The notes below the pieces were generated by a model. The model did not search any database. It was given only the letters and a program-made list of their open reading frames with translations, and was not told where the DNA came from. Both the position numbers and the translations under genes were made by a program. DNA of 64,000 bases, from the NCBI RefSeq assembly GCF_000208925.1, contig NW_001914861.1:1-64000 (forward strand), written 5' to 3'. This document shows, piece by piece, positions 29,885-40,899 of the stretch. This stretch comes from Entamoeba histolytica HM-1:IMSS. Its lineage: Eukaryota > Evosea > Mastigamoebida > Endamoebidae. The first letter of the stretch is position 1. Every line of letters begins with the position of its first letter.

Positions 29885-31237
29885 ATGTACAGAAAAAGTG
29901 GAGATCCAAATTCCTTTATAAAAGACAGACAAATTGAAAGACAACTAATTCGGTTATCTCGAAGAGGAAATTTTATGGCGAAAAAAAGGATCATTGAAAT
30001 TGATGATGAACAATTAAAAAGTTATGAAGAAATATACTCTTTGTTAAATTCTAAAACACTTATTGATCAATACCATGGAACTCAAGCACTAAGGAGGGCA
30101 AGTGAAAAAGAAGTTGAAAATGGGTTTTTATCAGAAGAATTTTTGATGGCAGGTTTATTGAGTCAACCTATTATGAAACTTAATAAACTACCAGGATTAA
30201 TTCAAAATGAATTATTGATAACAATGATAAATATTTCATCATTACAGAATGGTGCTGAATACCTTATTGCTAATGGATGTTTGGAATCATTAGTTAAATG
30301 TTCAAAGTCACAATCAGAATCAAGAAATAAAGCTTTATGGTGTTTAACAAACTTATTATGTCATAAAAAATTGAGTTATAATGAACAAGGAAGAAAAACT
30401 GTAAACCAAATGATTCAAACAACTATTAAATTACCAGAAATAAATGAATTAGTATTATGGACATTGAAATGTTGTGGATTATATTATCAAAGATTAGAAG
30501 GTGGAGATGAATTATTCCAAATTTCTATTAATGAAATAAGAAATAAATTAGAAAAAACATTTGATTATGCAATTATGAATAATGATAGTATTATTTGTGA
30601 AGTATTATCACTTTATGAATTATGTCCAAATTTTCTAACTGAAATAACATTACAAAATATATTAAGAAGTTTTGAATTAAAAGACATTTGTATTAAAGAA
30701 AATGTATTACATATTGTAGAAATTATGTCATTATATACTAATGGAATGGTTTTTGTATTATACGAACAAATTATACAAAATTGGTTATGTACAAAGATTA
30801 GTATGAATGAAAATCAAACAATAACACTATCAATGATTCTTCTTATATATAAATCTATTGATATTCATGAATCATTATTCAATCAAATTAATAAAACTTT
30901 CTTAAATGTTTGTACTTCAATGTTATTTTGTTCATTTATTCCAGTAGAAAATCAAAATGATGTTGGATTATTTCTGATAATGTGTTGTAAATATCATAAT
31001 CTCTTTCAAATAGTCTTTTCTTCAAATAATTTCTTATCATTAATAGAGCGTATGGCATCTTTATCACAAACATTATTAGATAAGGTTATAGAACTCGTAT
31101 TTTGGATTCATCATCAACCAAATATTTGTAAAAGTATTAGTTCATTATTTATTGATCAAATAATTGATGTCTCAAAAAAATATATATTAACAGAGCATAC
31201 TAAACAACAATTATATTTTCTTCAAAGGATAAGATAG
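29885..31237 (+). CDS. Importin-alpha-like armadillo protein
   Basis: This 450-residue protein starts at ATG 29885; the frame is open upstream only from a TTG at 29867. The N-terminus RQIERQLIRLSRRGNF plus AKKRIIEIDDEQ is basic and resembles an importin-beta-binding segment followed by an acidic stretch. The rest is armadillo-like helices, with LIQNELLITMINISS and NKALWCLTNLLC, the latter matching ARM-repeat Trp-x-x-x-Asn. Repeats weaken toward the C-terminus. It is a divergent importin alpha or a related ARM adaptor and lies 230 bases upstream of Ran. Confidence 0.65.
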   Translation: MYRKSGDPNSFIKDRQIERQLIRLSRRGNFMAKKRIIEIDDEQLKSYEEIYSLLNSKTLIDQYHGTQALRRASEKEVENGFLSEEFLMAGLLSQPIMKLNKLPGLIQNELLITMINISSLQNGAEYLIANGCLESLVKCSKSQSESRNKALWCLTNLLCHKKLSYNEQGRKTVNQMIQTTIKLPEINELVLWTLKCCGLYYQRLEGGDELFQISINEIRNKLEKTFDYAIMNNDSIICEVLSLYELCPNFLTEITLQNILRSFELKDICIKENVLHIVEIMSLYTNGMVFVLYEQIIQNWLCTKISMNENQTITLSMILLIYKSIDIHESLFNQINKTFLNVCTSMLFCSFIPVENQNDVGLFLIMCCKYHNLFQIVFSSNNFLSLIERMASLSQTLLDKVIELVFWIHHQPNICKSISSLFIDQIIDVSKKYILTEHTKQQLYFLQRIR

Positions 31238-31432
31238 ATCTAATTTATATGTTCATTAAATAGAACTATAAGATTTTGTAATAATTTAAAAAAAAAAGAA
31301 AAAACAAAAAGATGTGAATTTTTTTGTGAACTGTTAAGAAATAAAAAGAAGTAAAAAATAATTAAAGAAAAACTATAAAGTCAACGAAAAAGTAAAAAAG
31401 AAAATGGAAGTGAACCCTGAGGGTTGTTTTAT

Positions 31433-31457
31433 TATATTTAAAGATGATATGTAGAAC
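31433..31457 (+). promoter_or_regulatory. Core promoter of Ran
   Basis: TATATTTAAAG lies at 31433-31443 and a GAAC box at 31454-31457. The ATG follows 13 bases later. The arrangement matches the Entamoeba TATA-like plus GAAC promoter. Confidence 0.55.
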
Positions 31458-31469
31458 TTTTAAAACATA

Positions 31470-32129
31470 ATGCAACAACCAGACGGTATTCCAACATTTA
31501 AACTTGTTATTGTAGGAGATGGAGGAACAGGAAAAACTACATTTGTTAAAAGACATCTTTCAGGAGAATTTGAGAAGAAATATATTCCAACCATTGGTGT
31601 AGATGTTCATCCAATGCTTTTTAATACAAATTGTGGACCAATTAGATTTGAAGTTTGGGATACTGCTGGACAAGAAAAATTTGGAGGATTAAAAGATGGA
31701 TATTATGTTCAAGCACATTGTGCAATTATTATGTTCGATGTTACATCAAGAGATACTTATAAAAATGTTGCAACATGGTATAAAGATCTTGTTCGTGTAT
31801 GTGAAAATATTCCAATTGTTCTTGTTGGTAATAAATGTGATGTAAAAGATAGAAAAGTTAAGCAAAGACAAATTACATTCCATAGAAAGAAGAATTTACA
31901 ATATTATGATGTTTCAGCTAAATCAAATTATAACTTTGAAAGACCATTTTTATGGATTGCTAGAAAACTTACTGGAAATCCAAATCTTGTTTTTGTTGCT
32001 GATCCAAGAATGTTGAAACCAGCTGAAATTGATCCAAGAACCATTCAACAAGAGTCTATTGATATTAATGATCCAAGTATTCCAATGAATTCATTTAATG
32101 ATGATGTATTTGGAAATGGACCTATCTAA
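31470..32129 (+). CDS. RAN: Ran small GTPase
   Basis: This 219-residue GTPase is Ran. The P-loop GDGGTGKT is at 16-23, the switch I Thr lies in [13 protein letters not shown], and [17 protein letters not shown] (from Trp63) is the Ran-specific switch [10 protein letters not shown] is G4, and [18 protein letters not shown] is G5 and its Ran-specific continuation. Ran has no lipid anchor and the protein has no C-terminal CAAX. The end, [11 protein letters not shown], replaces the acidic DEDDDL tail of animal and yeast Ran, which contacts RanBP1-type domains. Ran-GTP directs nuclear transport with importin alpha (13219). Confidence 0.96.
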   Translation: MQQPDGIPTFKLVIVGDGGTGKTTFVKRHLSGEFEKKYIPTIGVDVHPMLFNTNCGPIRFEVWDTAGQEKFGGLKDGYYVQAHCAIIMFDVTSRDTYKNVATWYKDLVRVCENIPIVLVGNKCDVKDRKVKQRQITFHRKKNLQYYDVSAKSNYNFERPFLWIARKLTGNPNLVFVADPRMLKPAEIDPRTIQQESIDINDPSIPMNSFNDDVFGNGPI

Positions 32130-32271
32130 ATTGATTACTGTTATGATTGTTATTTCTTTTTTATTTTCATTTTAATAATAATTATAATATTTTTATTATT
32201 ATTTATTATTTTTTTTAATTGTAAAAAAAATAATTAAAAAGTTTGAAAATAAATATGAAACATTATTAAGT

Positions 32272-34020
32272 TTAATTATTCTCAATATGATGATATTTTT
32301 TGTAGAAATAACTTGTTGGTGCCCACTCAATAAATGGATGTTTCAAAAGTTGGGTTGCAGACCACCTCTTTTCTGGATTATAAATAAAACATTGCTCTAC
32401 AAAGTCTACAAATATATTATCCCAATATTTAATTCTCCTTAAACCCATAGCTCCATTAGTAACAGTTCTAAATAATAACTTAACAATACCATCTTCTCGA
32501 TATGGACTTTTACCTTCAGCTAATTCTTGAGCAACACATCCTACACTCCAAATATCTGCTTTTTCATCATAAACTTTTTGTAATACAACTTCTGGGGCCA
32601 TATATTGTTTTGAACCAGAACGAGTATGAGGATTTAATGACTTACGTACAACTAATCCAAAATCAATTAACTTCACTCCTCCATCATCCATCATTAATAT
32701 GTTTGCAGGTTTAATATCTCTATGAATAAATCCTTGAGAATGGATATATTCAAGTGCCATTAATAAACATTGAATAACGTATGAAACATCACACAGTGTA
32801 AATATATGACTTTTATCTTTAACTACTTGTTTAATACTTCCACAACTACAATATGGCATTGTGATATAAACCCTATTATCAAATAAATAACATTTATCAA
32901 TTTGTATTAAAAATTCATGTTTCCATAATGCCATTCGTGCAATTTCTTGTCCTAATTTTGAATATCTTTCTTTCACTGTATGTTTTAATATCTTTAATGC
33001 AACAACAGTACCATCAGATTTTCTTTGTGCTCTAAAAACTTCACCAAATCCACCTTTACCAACTGACTCAAGTCTTCTTACTTCTACAAATGGATTAGTT
33101 TGAGAAACATATTGCATTAAATCATCTTCTTTAAATTCTGGAGTTGTTTCATCTTTTTCTTTTTTTATTAATTTTTCAGTCACTAATATTTTTTGTTGTT
33201 TTGTTGCATATTTCTTTTTTCCAATGTATTTTAAAACCTCACAAAGTTCATCAAAATGTTCAAGACATTCTTCTGGATATAATCCATCTTCTTCTACTAA
33301 TTGTTGTGCATAACTTAATAATTCTGATAATCTACCAGCTCGTGTGTCTGTAATAATTTTAGGAGGTGGAACAATTCTATGTCTACAATTTGCTAATAAT
33401 GAAATTGATTCATTTAAATCATCTAAAGAAAGTGAAAGAAATACTTTTCTTAAAGTAGAAGTTATATGTAAAGAATTTCTACGAGAAATAGTAACAGTAG
33501 AATCCATTGGAATAACAATACAAGGAATTTTTGATTTTTTATAAGAAATTGTTATAATTCCATTATAAATAGTAAATTCTAAAGGATCAGTTTTTCCTCT
33601 GAAAGTACAATTAAAAGTTTTAATTTTTTCTTGCCAATCTAAAGCTAAAAAATCTTTTCTGAATAAAGTCCGAATATTTCTTGTGATAGTTCTAAATATT
33701 GTCAATAACGCATTATGATCACTTATATTATTTGTTCGAATAAATAAATTTCTTGTTGTATAAAATTCAATTTTAATCATTTTTATGTCTTGACTATCAA
33801 CAACTGATGCACAATCAAAAGAAGAAAAGAAAAATTCTTCTGGTGTTGGTCCATCTGGTGTATAGAAAGAAGATTCTGGATAGACAGTAACTGTTCTATC
33901 TCCAAAACTAAATAATAAAATAGATGGAACCATTTCATTTATATGTCCCCCAACACAAGCATAATATACAATTTCATTAATAAATTCTGCAGGTATTTCG
34001 CGGTGATTAGGAAGAGACAT
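32272..34020 (-). CDS. STE20/PAK-like protein kinase with unusual N-terminal region
   Basis: This single-exon protein has 582 residues. The kinase domain fills about 310-570: the glycine loop GKGGFGEV, the Lys in VALKIL, the catalytic loop HRDIKPAN, then LIDFGLVV and GSKQYMAPEV. DIWSVGCVAQELAEGKSPY matches STE20-group kinases. The first 300 residues contain no CRIB motif; parts such as EFFFSSFDC and FRGKTDPLEFTIYNG look like two PH-like strand sets, which I cannot confirm. The RD-type catalytic loop predicts activation-loop control. Substrate unknown. Confidence 0.8.
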   Translation of the reverse strand: MSLPNHREIPAEFINEIVYYACVGGHINEMVPSILLFSFGDRTVTVYPESSFYTPDGPTPEEFFFSSFDCASVVDSQDIKMIKIEFYTTRNLFIRTNNISDHNALLTIFRTITRNIRTLFRKDFLALDWQEKIKTFNCTFRGKTDPLEFTIYNGIITISYKKSKIPCIVIPMDSTVTISRRNSLHITSTLRKVFLSLSLDDLNESISLLANCRHRIVPPPKIITDTRAGRLSELLSYAQQLVEEDGLYPEECLEHFDELCEVLKYIGKKKYATKQQKILVTEKLIKKEKDETTPEFKEDDLMQYVSQTNPFVEVRRLESVGKGGFGEVFRAQRKSDGTVVALKILKHTVKERYSKLGQEIARMALWKHEFLIQIDKCYLFDNRVYITMPYCSCGSIKQVVKDKSHIFTLCDVSYVIQCLLMALEYIHSQGFIHRDIKPANILMMDDGGVKLIDFGLVVRKSLNPHTRSGSKQYMAPEVVLQKVYDEKADIWSVGCVAQELAEGKSPYREDGIVKLLFRTVTNGAMGLRRIKYWDNIFVDFVEQCFIYNPEKRWSATQLLKHPFIEWAPTSYFYKKYHHIENN

Positions 34021-34286
34021 TAACTAAAACAATAACCAGTTAAATTAACAATTCTTTTTTAATTCTTTCTTAACTCCTTTTCATTATATTAAAAACTAAA
34101 CATAATAATTAATTTTATTATTATTATTTTATTTTTTATTTGAAAATTTAGTTCTGAAACAAAAAAGGGTTATTCCATTTATCTTCTTTATAAAACAATC
34201 GATTGAAAAATATTATTTTATTTGTTTAATTGTTTATTTTAATGAGAAAACAAACCGACTATAGACTTGAATTTGTATAAAGTTAT

Positions 34287-35660
34287 TTAGTCTTCTTCAT
34301 CATATAATGGTTGATCATCATCCATTTCATTATAAAATATTGACCATTCATTTTTTACTGGAGATAATGAAGGTAAAAAAGCACATAACATTGATATTAA
34401 ATAAACAACCATACTTCCATTTTCAAAGTATGTAGCAAAAGTTGTTTCTTCAGAAATAATACCTGAAAAGAATAATAAGAAAATAAGTACTAATAAAAAT
34501 AAAGCAGTACATGCAGCAAAATAATTTAATTGTTTTTGAATAATAGGAATAGTTACTTTATTATATGTCATAGCAAGATGATATAATGCCCATGAATAAA
34601 GGAAGAAATATAATAACCCTTCAATAACATCAAAAAATATTGAAGTACTATGAAGAGTATTTTTTGGAATTAATACATTTTGAACTGAACATACAGCATG
34701 AAGAGTTGTATTTGTTAATCTACAAACTACAAAAATTGATAATAGTAATACTCGGGTTATCCAAACTACTTTTTTTGATGAAGTTCCATTTTGCTAATTA
34801 AATGAATTTATTATTTTATTAATTTTATAATTCTTATATTAAATATTTAAACAAACTTTCATAAATGAATCAAGCATAAAGAATAAATAACAAATAAATA
34901 CAACATTAAATACTGAATATGATGCTTTACTTAATGCAAAAACTCCAATCCATTGAATTGAATATGCAACAGCATTCCATGGAAATGTATGACCAACAAC
35001 AGCAAATACTAATAATCCATTCATTAATTGTAATCCATTAAATCTTCCTTTCTTCTGTAAATATCTAAGTTCTATAATAACATAGACAATAAAAATAATT
35101 ACAGATATACTAAATACAATTAATGAATATAATATATTAATTTGTGTATATCTATCTGTTGAAGTAAATACATTAAGATTCCCTAAAACTTTAATACCAT
35201 CTTGTGGTTCATTATCAATTAATTTTAATGAAATTATACCTTTTCCTTTTCTATATACTTTTTGTTCAATAATTTCTACTCTACCACAAATAATATCTTT
35301 TCTATATGTACATGTAAAATTAAATATTTTAGTTTCATTAATTTTATCATCTTTATCAATAAAATTTACTTCAATAGCTTGTGACTTTTTTTCATATATT
35401 GTCATATTATAATTATTATTAATATTTATCTTTTGTTGATACATTACCTTTAATTCTAATTCATTCTTATTTAATACAGGTAATGTAAATTGAAACCCAT
35501 CTCCTTCTACTGATTTAAAACCACTTTGTGTCTTTAAAGAATATTCTGATGGTCCAAATATTCCTAATATTATTGTAAATAAAAAGAATAAAATTAAGAA
35601 TATTGTCATAACAATATAATGTATTTTTCTAAAATGTGCTAATTGAATTTCACTCTCCAT
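34287..35660 (-). CDS. Seven-helix membrane protein, two exons
   Basis: Exons are 34857-35660 and 34287-34793, with a 63-base intron (GTTTGT to TAG); the join is in phase 0, giving 436 residues. A first hydrophobic helix at about 13-35 is followed by a luminal or extracellular domain of about 150 residues with N-glycosylation sequons and several Cys. Further membrane helices start near residue 183, in the pattern of seven-helix GOST/GPR180-type proteins (one helix before and six or seven after a large ectodomain). The C-terminus is acidic (YDEED). I cannot name the family. It is a surface, Golgi or endosomal protein. Confidence 0.7.
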
Positions 35661-35835
35661 GAACTTAACTTATGAGTTCAAATTATGAAATAATTTTTAA
35701 GTTTCAAATTATTACAAATAAACAACTTTTTAAATAACTATTCTATTCTTTTTTATTTAATTTAAAAAAATTTAAATTTAAACTAAATTAAAAATGACAA
35801 GACACAGATCCAATCAAGATATATTTAAAAACACA

Positions 35836-37174
35836 TCACTTCTTTGAATATCTCTCTTTTCTCCTCTTCTCTAACATACAGAATTCTTTTAATCTACCTA
35901 CCAAGTTTCTTTGATCAGCTAATGACCATTCATCCACAGTATAATTGGTCCATTCTCCAATTCCATCCCGTTTCATTAATTCTCTAAACATGTCTTTACA
36001 GAAATCATGTAACATAACTTCCATAGCACTTGGTCTTTTTGATGGATCAAATTGAAGAATACTTTCTAATAATTCATATGCATTATCAGGTGAGTCAGTA
36101 TACATTAACACTTCATTCATCCCCTTTCCATTAACACGAGGAATTTTAGTATAAGGAGAATTTGGGTTCATAGCCAAGACCTGTTCGACTGAAGGAGAAC
36201 CAATAATGGAGAAAATTTTCACTAATTGATCTGAAGTTGTCATTCCTCGAAAAAGTATTTGACCAGTTAATAACTCTGCAATAATACATCCAACACTCCA
36301 TATATCAATTGAAGTAGTATAATCAACACACCCAAATATTAGTTCTGGTGCTCTATAATATCTTGTACAGATATATGCGGTATTTGGTTGGTTTGCTTCA
36401 AGGACTTTAGCTGCTCCAAAGTCACATATTTTTAATTCTAAATTTTGTCGATTAACTAATATATTTTGTGGTTTTAAGTCTCGATGACATATTCCTTTTG
36501 AATGTATATAACTTAGTCCTCTACATAGTTGGTATGTGAATAACCGTGCATGTCTTAATGGAATTGGTAACTGTTCTGCTGCATAATCATGTAACATTTG
36601 GTGGAGACTTTCAGGATAACATTCAGTGACTAAATTCAAACATGGTTCTTTATACTGCAAAAAGTTAGCATTTAATTTTTTATGTTAAATAAAGAATTTT
36701 CATTTACTTAGTTATTAGAAAGTCATAATAATAAAAATATTACTTACTTCTTTCTCTTTTAACAATAAAATACTTTCATAATAATAATCTAAGAAAAACA
36801 AACATTAGGCAATATTGTATAGAAATGATCTAATAATTCTATTACATTAGGGTGTTTTAACTCTTTCATAATACCTAATTCCCTATTCTACAACAATTAA
36901 TATTTTTTATTCACTCATTTCATATTTTACTAGCTCAACACAATGATAATTTATAAAAACAAACTTTTTGTCTTGGATCTTCTAATATCCGTTTAATAGC
37001 AAATATATGTTGTTCCTCATCTATAACACCAACAACAATTCCAAATGTTCCCCGACCAACTATCTTTAAGACACGATACCTTTTTATTTCTGATTCTAAT
37101 ATAATACCTTCTTGCTCTCCAAAAATGGAAAGTAGGCTTGTTTTATTTTCTTTTTTAACAACATTCTTCTCCAT
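35836..37174 (-). CDS. Glycogen synthase kinase 3 family kinase, three exons
   Basis: Exons are 36965-37174, 36804-36887 and 35836-36654; introns are 77 and 149 bases (GTTTGT to TAG and GTTTGT to GCAG), all phase 0, giving 370 residues. GSK3 features are the glycine loop GRGTFGIV, AIKRILEDPRQKNREL with the catalytic Lys and helix C Glu, HRDLKPQN, CDFGAAKVL and the activation-loop Tyr in AYICTRYYRAPEL. DPSKRPSAMEVMLHDF closes the C lobe. The spliced stretch between HPNVIEL and CLNLV has the same length as in human GSK3, which supports the long second intron. A 41-base segment inside that intron also reads open but is not needed. Confidence 0.93.
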
Positions 37175-38460
37175 CACATACAACCCAACCTTTCAATGAA
37201 ATTTCTGGATTAACTCTGATTTATTCACCTCTTTTAATTATTTTCTTTAACTTTTTTAACTATTCTTTTTCTTATTATTTTTATCTTTTTAAGTTCTTAA
37301 ACCTTTCTTTATTTGTCTCTTTTCTTTCTGAAAAATCTTCTTTTTATGTTTATAAAACATTTTTCTTTCTGTTTCAATTTTTTAATTATTTAGTTCGATT
37401 CATTTCATCTTTTCTTTCTTTTATAAGTTCTAAGTACAATTCTCTTTGAAACACTTTTACTTAAAAATTTATTAATAGAATGTGGAATAGTCTTTAAATT
37501 ACTCAAATATCCAATTTTATCATAAAAGAAATAAACTTTGAGGGGTAAATGTGACTAAATTAGAAAATAATAATACTATAACTTTTACTAATCATTTTTC
37601 TTTCAAAAGGTTTTTATAAGTTTCACATATTTTATAAATTAGATTCTTCATTATATTGTGTTATTAAACAATGTATATAACTTTTTTATTCTTTAAGTAT
37701 ATATATATTTTTTTGTTATATTGCTTACAATAAAGCTATAAAACTTTGTTTATGAAGATAGTAAACAAACTATTCAATTTAGTTAAAATATATTATTATG
37801 TCAATTTTCAAATGATAATAAATCATCTTATTTAATTTCTTCAATAAAACAAGAAATATTTATTACTTTAAACATTGTCAAACAGAAATAAATAAGAAAA
37901 AGAATTTATATTTTATTTATCTTTTTATTTATCTTTTTATAAAAAGAAAATATAAAAGATATGTCATTCAGTTTTGAAATATAATATAATATAGTATTCT
38001 AAATGATAACATGATTAATTGTCTTATTTAAGAATAAAAACAAAATTCAATTATATTACTTTTTTATAACACTAAGTTTTAAAATTATTAACTAAATTCA
38101 TTTCTTCTTTTAAAAAATTATTATAGGAATTAAGTTAAGTGTTTAAAAAGTTATATAGACATATTGATTATTTAAGATAATTAATTTTATTACTATAATA
38201 AATTAATTTATGAATTGTTTATATTTCAAGTTTTTATATTAGTAGTTGTGCAAAAAGGATTAATATGAAAAATAAATTATCATACATAATTTGAAGATTC
38301 AAGTCAATTAAATTAAAGAGAAAATGAATGAAATAAATAAAAATTAAGTGATTTATTAATCAACAAAAATATAAATTCTTTAAAAAATAAAAATAATAAT
38401 AAATAATAATTTTATAATTAAAAAAATAATAACTAATCAAAAGGGAAAAAAGAAACCCTT
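37175..38460. other. AT-rich intergenic region of 1.3 kb
   Basis: No gene, RNA or repeat relic is visible. It separates the divergently transcribed GSK3 and eL43 genes. A single TGTATATA octamer occurs at 37672-37679. Confidence 0.55.
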
Positions 38461-38464
38461 GAAC
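38461..38464 (+). promoter_or_regulatory. GAAC box of the eL43 gene
   Basis: A GAAC element sits 24 bases before the eL43 ATG, at the distance usual in this genus. The stretch just upstream, with AAGGG and CCCTT, forms a small inverted repeat around it. Confidence 0.4.
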
Positions 38465-38487
38465 TAAAAAGTCTTGCACACACATCG

Positions 38488-38832
38488 ATGGTTTGTTTAA
38501 GTAACATAAGTTTAATTAAAATTCAAAAGAATAAAATAATAATCGTTAATTAGGCTCGTAGAACAAAGAAGGTAGGAATTGTCGGAAAATATGGAACAAG
38601 ATATGGTGCTTCTCTTCGTAAAGTCATCAAGAAAATCGAAATTGCCCAACACTCTAAATATATTTGCCCATTCTGCTGTAAGGAAGCCGTAAGAAGAACT
38701 GCTTGTGGAATTTGGGAGTGCAAAGGTTGTGGAAAACAAATTGCTGGTGGAGCTTACACACTCTCTACCATTTCTGGTGCTACTGTTAGATCCACCGTTA
38801 GAAGACTAAGAGATGCTAAGAATTCACAATAA
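38488..38832 (+). CDS. Ribosomal protein eL43 (L37a), two exons
   Basis: The start codon is the whole of exon 1: ATG 38488-38490 is followed at once by a 63-base intron (GTTTGT to TAG, 38491-38553). Exon 2, 38554-38832, continues to a 93-residue protein. It is the zinc-ribbon ribosomal protein eL43: [18 protein letters not shown], then CPFC and CKGC as zinc ligands with a GIW between, and [21 protein letters not shown]. Length matches L37a elsewhere (91-92). Codons are rich in GCT, GTC and ACC, as in highly expressed genes, unlike neighbouring hypothetical genes. Confidence 0.96.
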
Positions 38833-39192
38833 TTCAATTGTCTTCGAGTGTGAAATTATTTTTTGTTTTATTGATAAAAGAATTATTTTGTTATTTCACT
38901 CTTATTTAGAAGGTTATTTAATTTGTAAATATGTTTCAATTATTTTCAAAAATCAATAAAAAAACATAGTCAATTATTAAGTTTCTTCATAATTTTATTT
39001 TATATTACATTTTATTTATATAAAAAATGTGGGAAATTAGAAGAACTATAAAAGATTTAAAAATAGATAAACAAGATTTGTCCAAAAAACACCATATAAA
39101 ATAAAACAAAAAAAAAAAGAAAAAATAAATAAAAAATATGAAAAATCAGCTGAACTAAAAAAAAAAGAAACTATAATTGTATTATTTTAGTA

Positions 39193-39579
39193 ATGAAGGC
39201 TGTATTCATTTTTGCACTTATTGTATGCATTAACGCATATCCATATTTTGGAGTTTCTGCTGTTGAAAAGGAAATTGCTGAGCAAAAAGTTTCAATGATT
39301 GATGCCCGTATTGAAAATTTAGAAGATATTAGAAGAAGACTTTTAGATGCTCTTGATGCTACTTATGAAGATATGTTTAACTCTGGATGTACAAAAGCAA
39401 AAGCTCAGTTAAAAAAAGTAGTCCAGGAGTTAAGAAAAAAAATTGTTCGTGTTGATTCAAAAATCAGTTCAACAAAAAGTTTATTAACTAAAGTCCTTTC
39501 TGGTTTGAATCCAAGAGCAAGAAATTCTGTTATTAGACATTGCAAAGTTGAAAGACGTTTCGCTAAAAGACTTTTGTAA
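39193..39579 (+). CDS. Small secreted helical protein of unknown function
   Basis: I do not recognise this 128-residue protein. Residues 1-15 (KAVFIFALIVCINAY) form a strong signal peptide. The mature part is almost wholly helical and charged, with two Cys (in SGCTKAKAQ and RHCKVERR) that may form one disulphide. The C-terminus is basic, ending RRFAKRLL. There is no membrane anchor or ER-retention signal, so secretion or delivery to a lumen is likely. The codon use is biased (GCT, CTT), suggesting good expression. Confidence 0.7.
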   Translation: MKAVFIFALIVCINAYPYFGVSAVEKEIAEQKVSMIDARIENLEDIRRRLLDALDATYEDMFNSGCTKAKAQLKKVVQELRKKIVRVDSKISSTKSLLTKVLSGLNPRARNSVIRHCKVERRFAKRLL

Positions 39580-39789
39580 ACACCTTGTCTAACTTGGTTA
39601 ATTTTCTTCACTTTTTCATCTTCTTTTCATTCTTCTTTTTTGTTTTTATTCATTATCTTATATTCTTTGTTTTTTTGTTGTAGGAAATTTTATGTTTTTG
39701 TCTGATTTTAATATTTTTTATTTTCAATAAATTTAAATTAATAATAAAGCAATTAATTAAGTATTAATAGAACTAGTTTCTATTGTTAA

Positions 39790-40660
39790 TGACTCGGGGG
39801 AGACTAGTCACATCCCTGAATCTTTTTTCTAGCAGTTTTACGGAGTATGTTTGGATGTGATTGAAGCAATATTCCATGACATCCATCATGTTTTTTATTA
39901 CAAGGTTTTTAATTTCTTTTTCGATGTCAATTTCAATTTTTAATTCTTTAATTAATTTACTACTTTCTTTATTTATTAATCCATTTATTGAGATTATTAC
40001 TGGGATTGTTTTGACTTATTTTATTTTCTCTATTTTCATTAGAATATTCTTTAATTCTTTATACATATTTCTTTTCTTCATTTACACTCCATTAATATTG
40101 TGATATTCTACAATAGTCATATCAAATAATAGACAAGTTTTGTTCTTTTTATCTAATACATATATGTCTGGTATTTTGTGATATTGTCATTCACTTTTAG
40201 GCATTATTTGTTTGTTCCATATCATAGTGATGTCTTTATATTTGAACACTGTTTCATATGGGGGTTTTTATATTGTTTATTTCCTGTGTATTTTCTTATC
40301 AATCAATATGATAATGCCAATATTGTCATGTTTTTCTATTTGTGATTTTTTATGATAAATACAAGATAGTAAGATGTGTTCTACTGTAGCTATCTTGTCT
40401 TTACAAAGTGTTGAGTATTTCAGTCTTTCATTTTTCATTATTTTTGCTTTCCTATACACACAAAATATTGCTCCATCTTGCATTTTAGTTAATTGTAGAA
40501 ATGCATTTTTCTTAATATTGATGGACTTCCATGCTTTCATTGTAGTAGTTTTATCTACTCCTTTTGACTCAAACCATCTTCTAAAGTGTCACTTGTTTGA
40601 TGACACTTCCATTTTTTGATGTATTGGTCGGTCAATAATTTTTTTATTTCTACTACTACT
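39790..40660 (-). mobile_element. LINE ORF2 relic with zinc finger and endonuclease motifs
   Basis: On the minus strand a LINE frame can be followed from about 40660 to 39790 with frameshifts and stops. An open part at 40277-40540 gives 87 residues with CKDKIATVEHILLSC and YHKKSQIEKHD, the CCHC-like motif that precedes the endonuclease. At about 40180-40125 another frame gives HKIPDIYVLDKKNKTCLLFD, an intact PDX13D active-site motif of restriction-like endonucleases. The tail near 39800-39880 encodes EYCFNHIQTYSVKLLE, matching the two relics at 4.5 and 44.4 kb. Orientation is opposite to those two. It is a dead 3' fragment of an Entamoeba LINE. Confidence 0.78.
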
Positions 40661-40899
40661 TCTTTTCTTTTTTCTTTTCAACAATTTCATTTATTATTTC
40701 TTCTATTTTTGTTTCATTTATTTTATGAATTAATGTTTTTTAATTCTATTCCATATTCCATTCTTACTATACCATCTCTCTAATATGTTATTTCCTATTT
40801 CACTTTCTCTGGTACAGTAGTACATCACTGTTCTAATTAATTCAATAACATATTCGTCCCTTATATTTATTAATCAAACATTTAATCTATACTTCTGTT

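Noticed and set aside
36748..36788. A 41-base micro-exon candidate within GSK3 intron 2 (reads YYYESILLLKEKE, followed by GTAAGT)
   Set aside because: It would need a donor that does not start with GT, and the simple 149-base intron gives exactly the family spacing between HPNVIEL and CLNLV. The open reading is probably chance.
38512..38739. A 75-residue minus-strand open frame
   Set aside because: It is the antisense of eL43.
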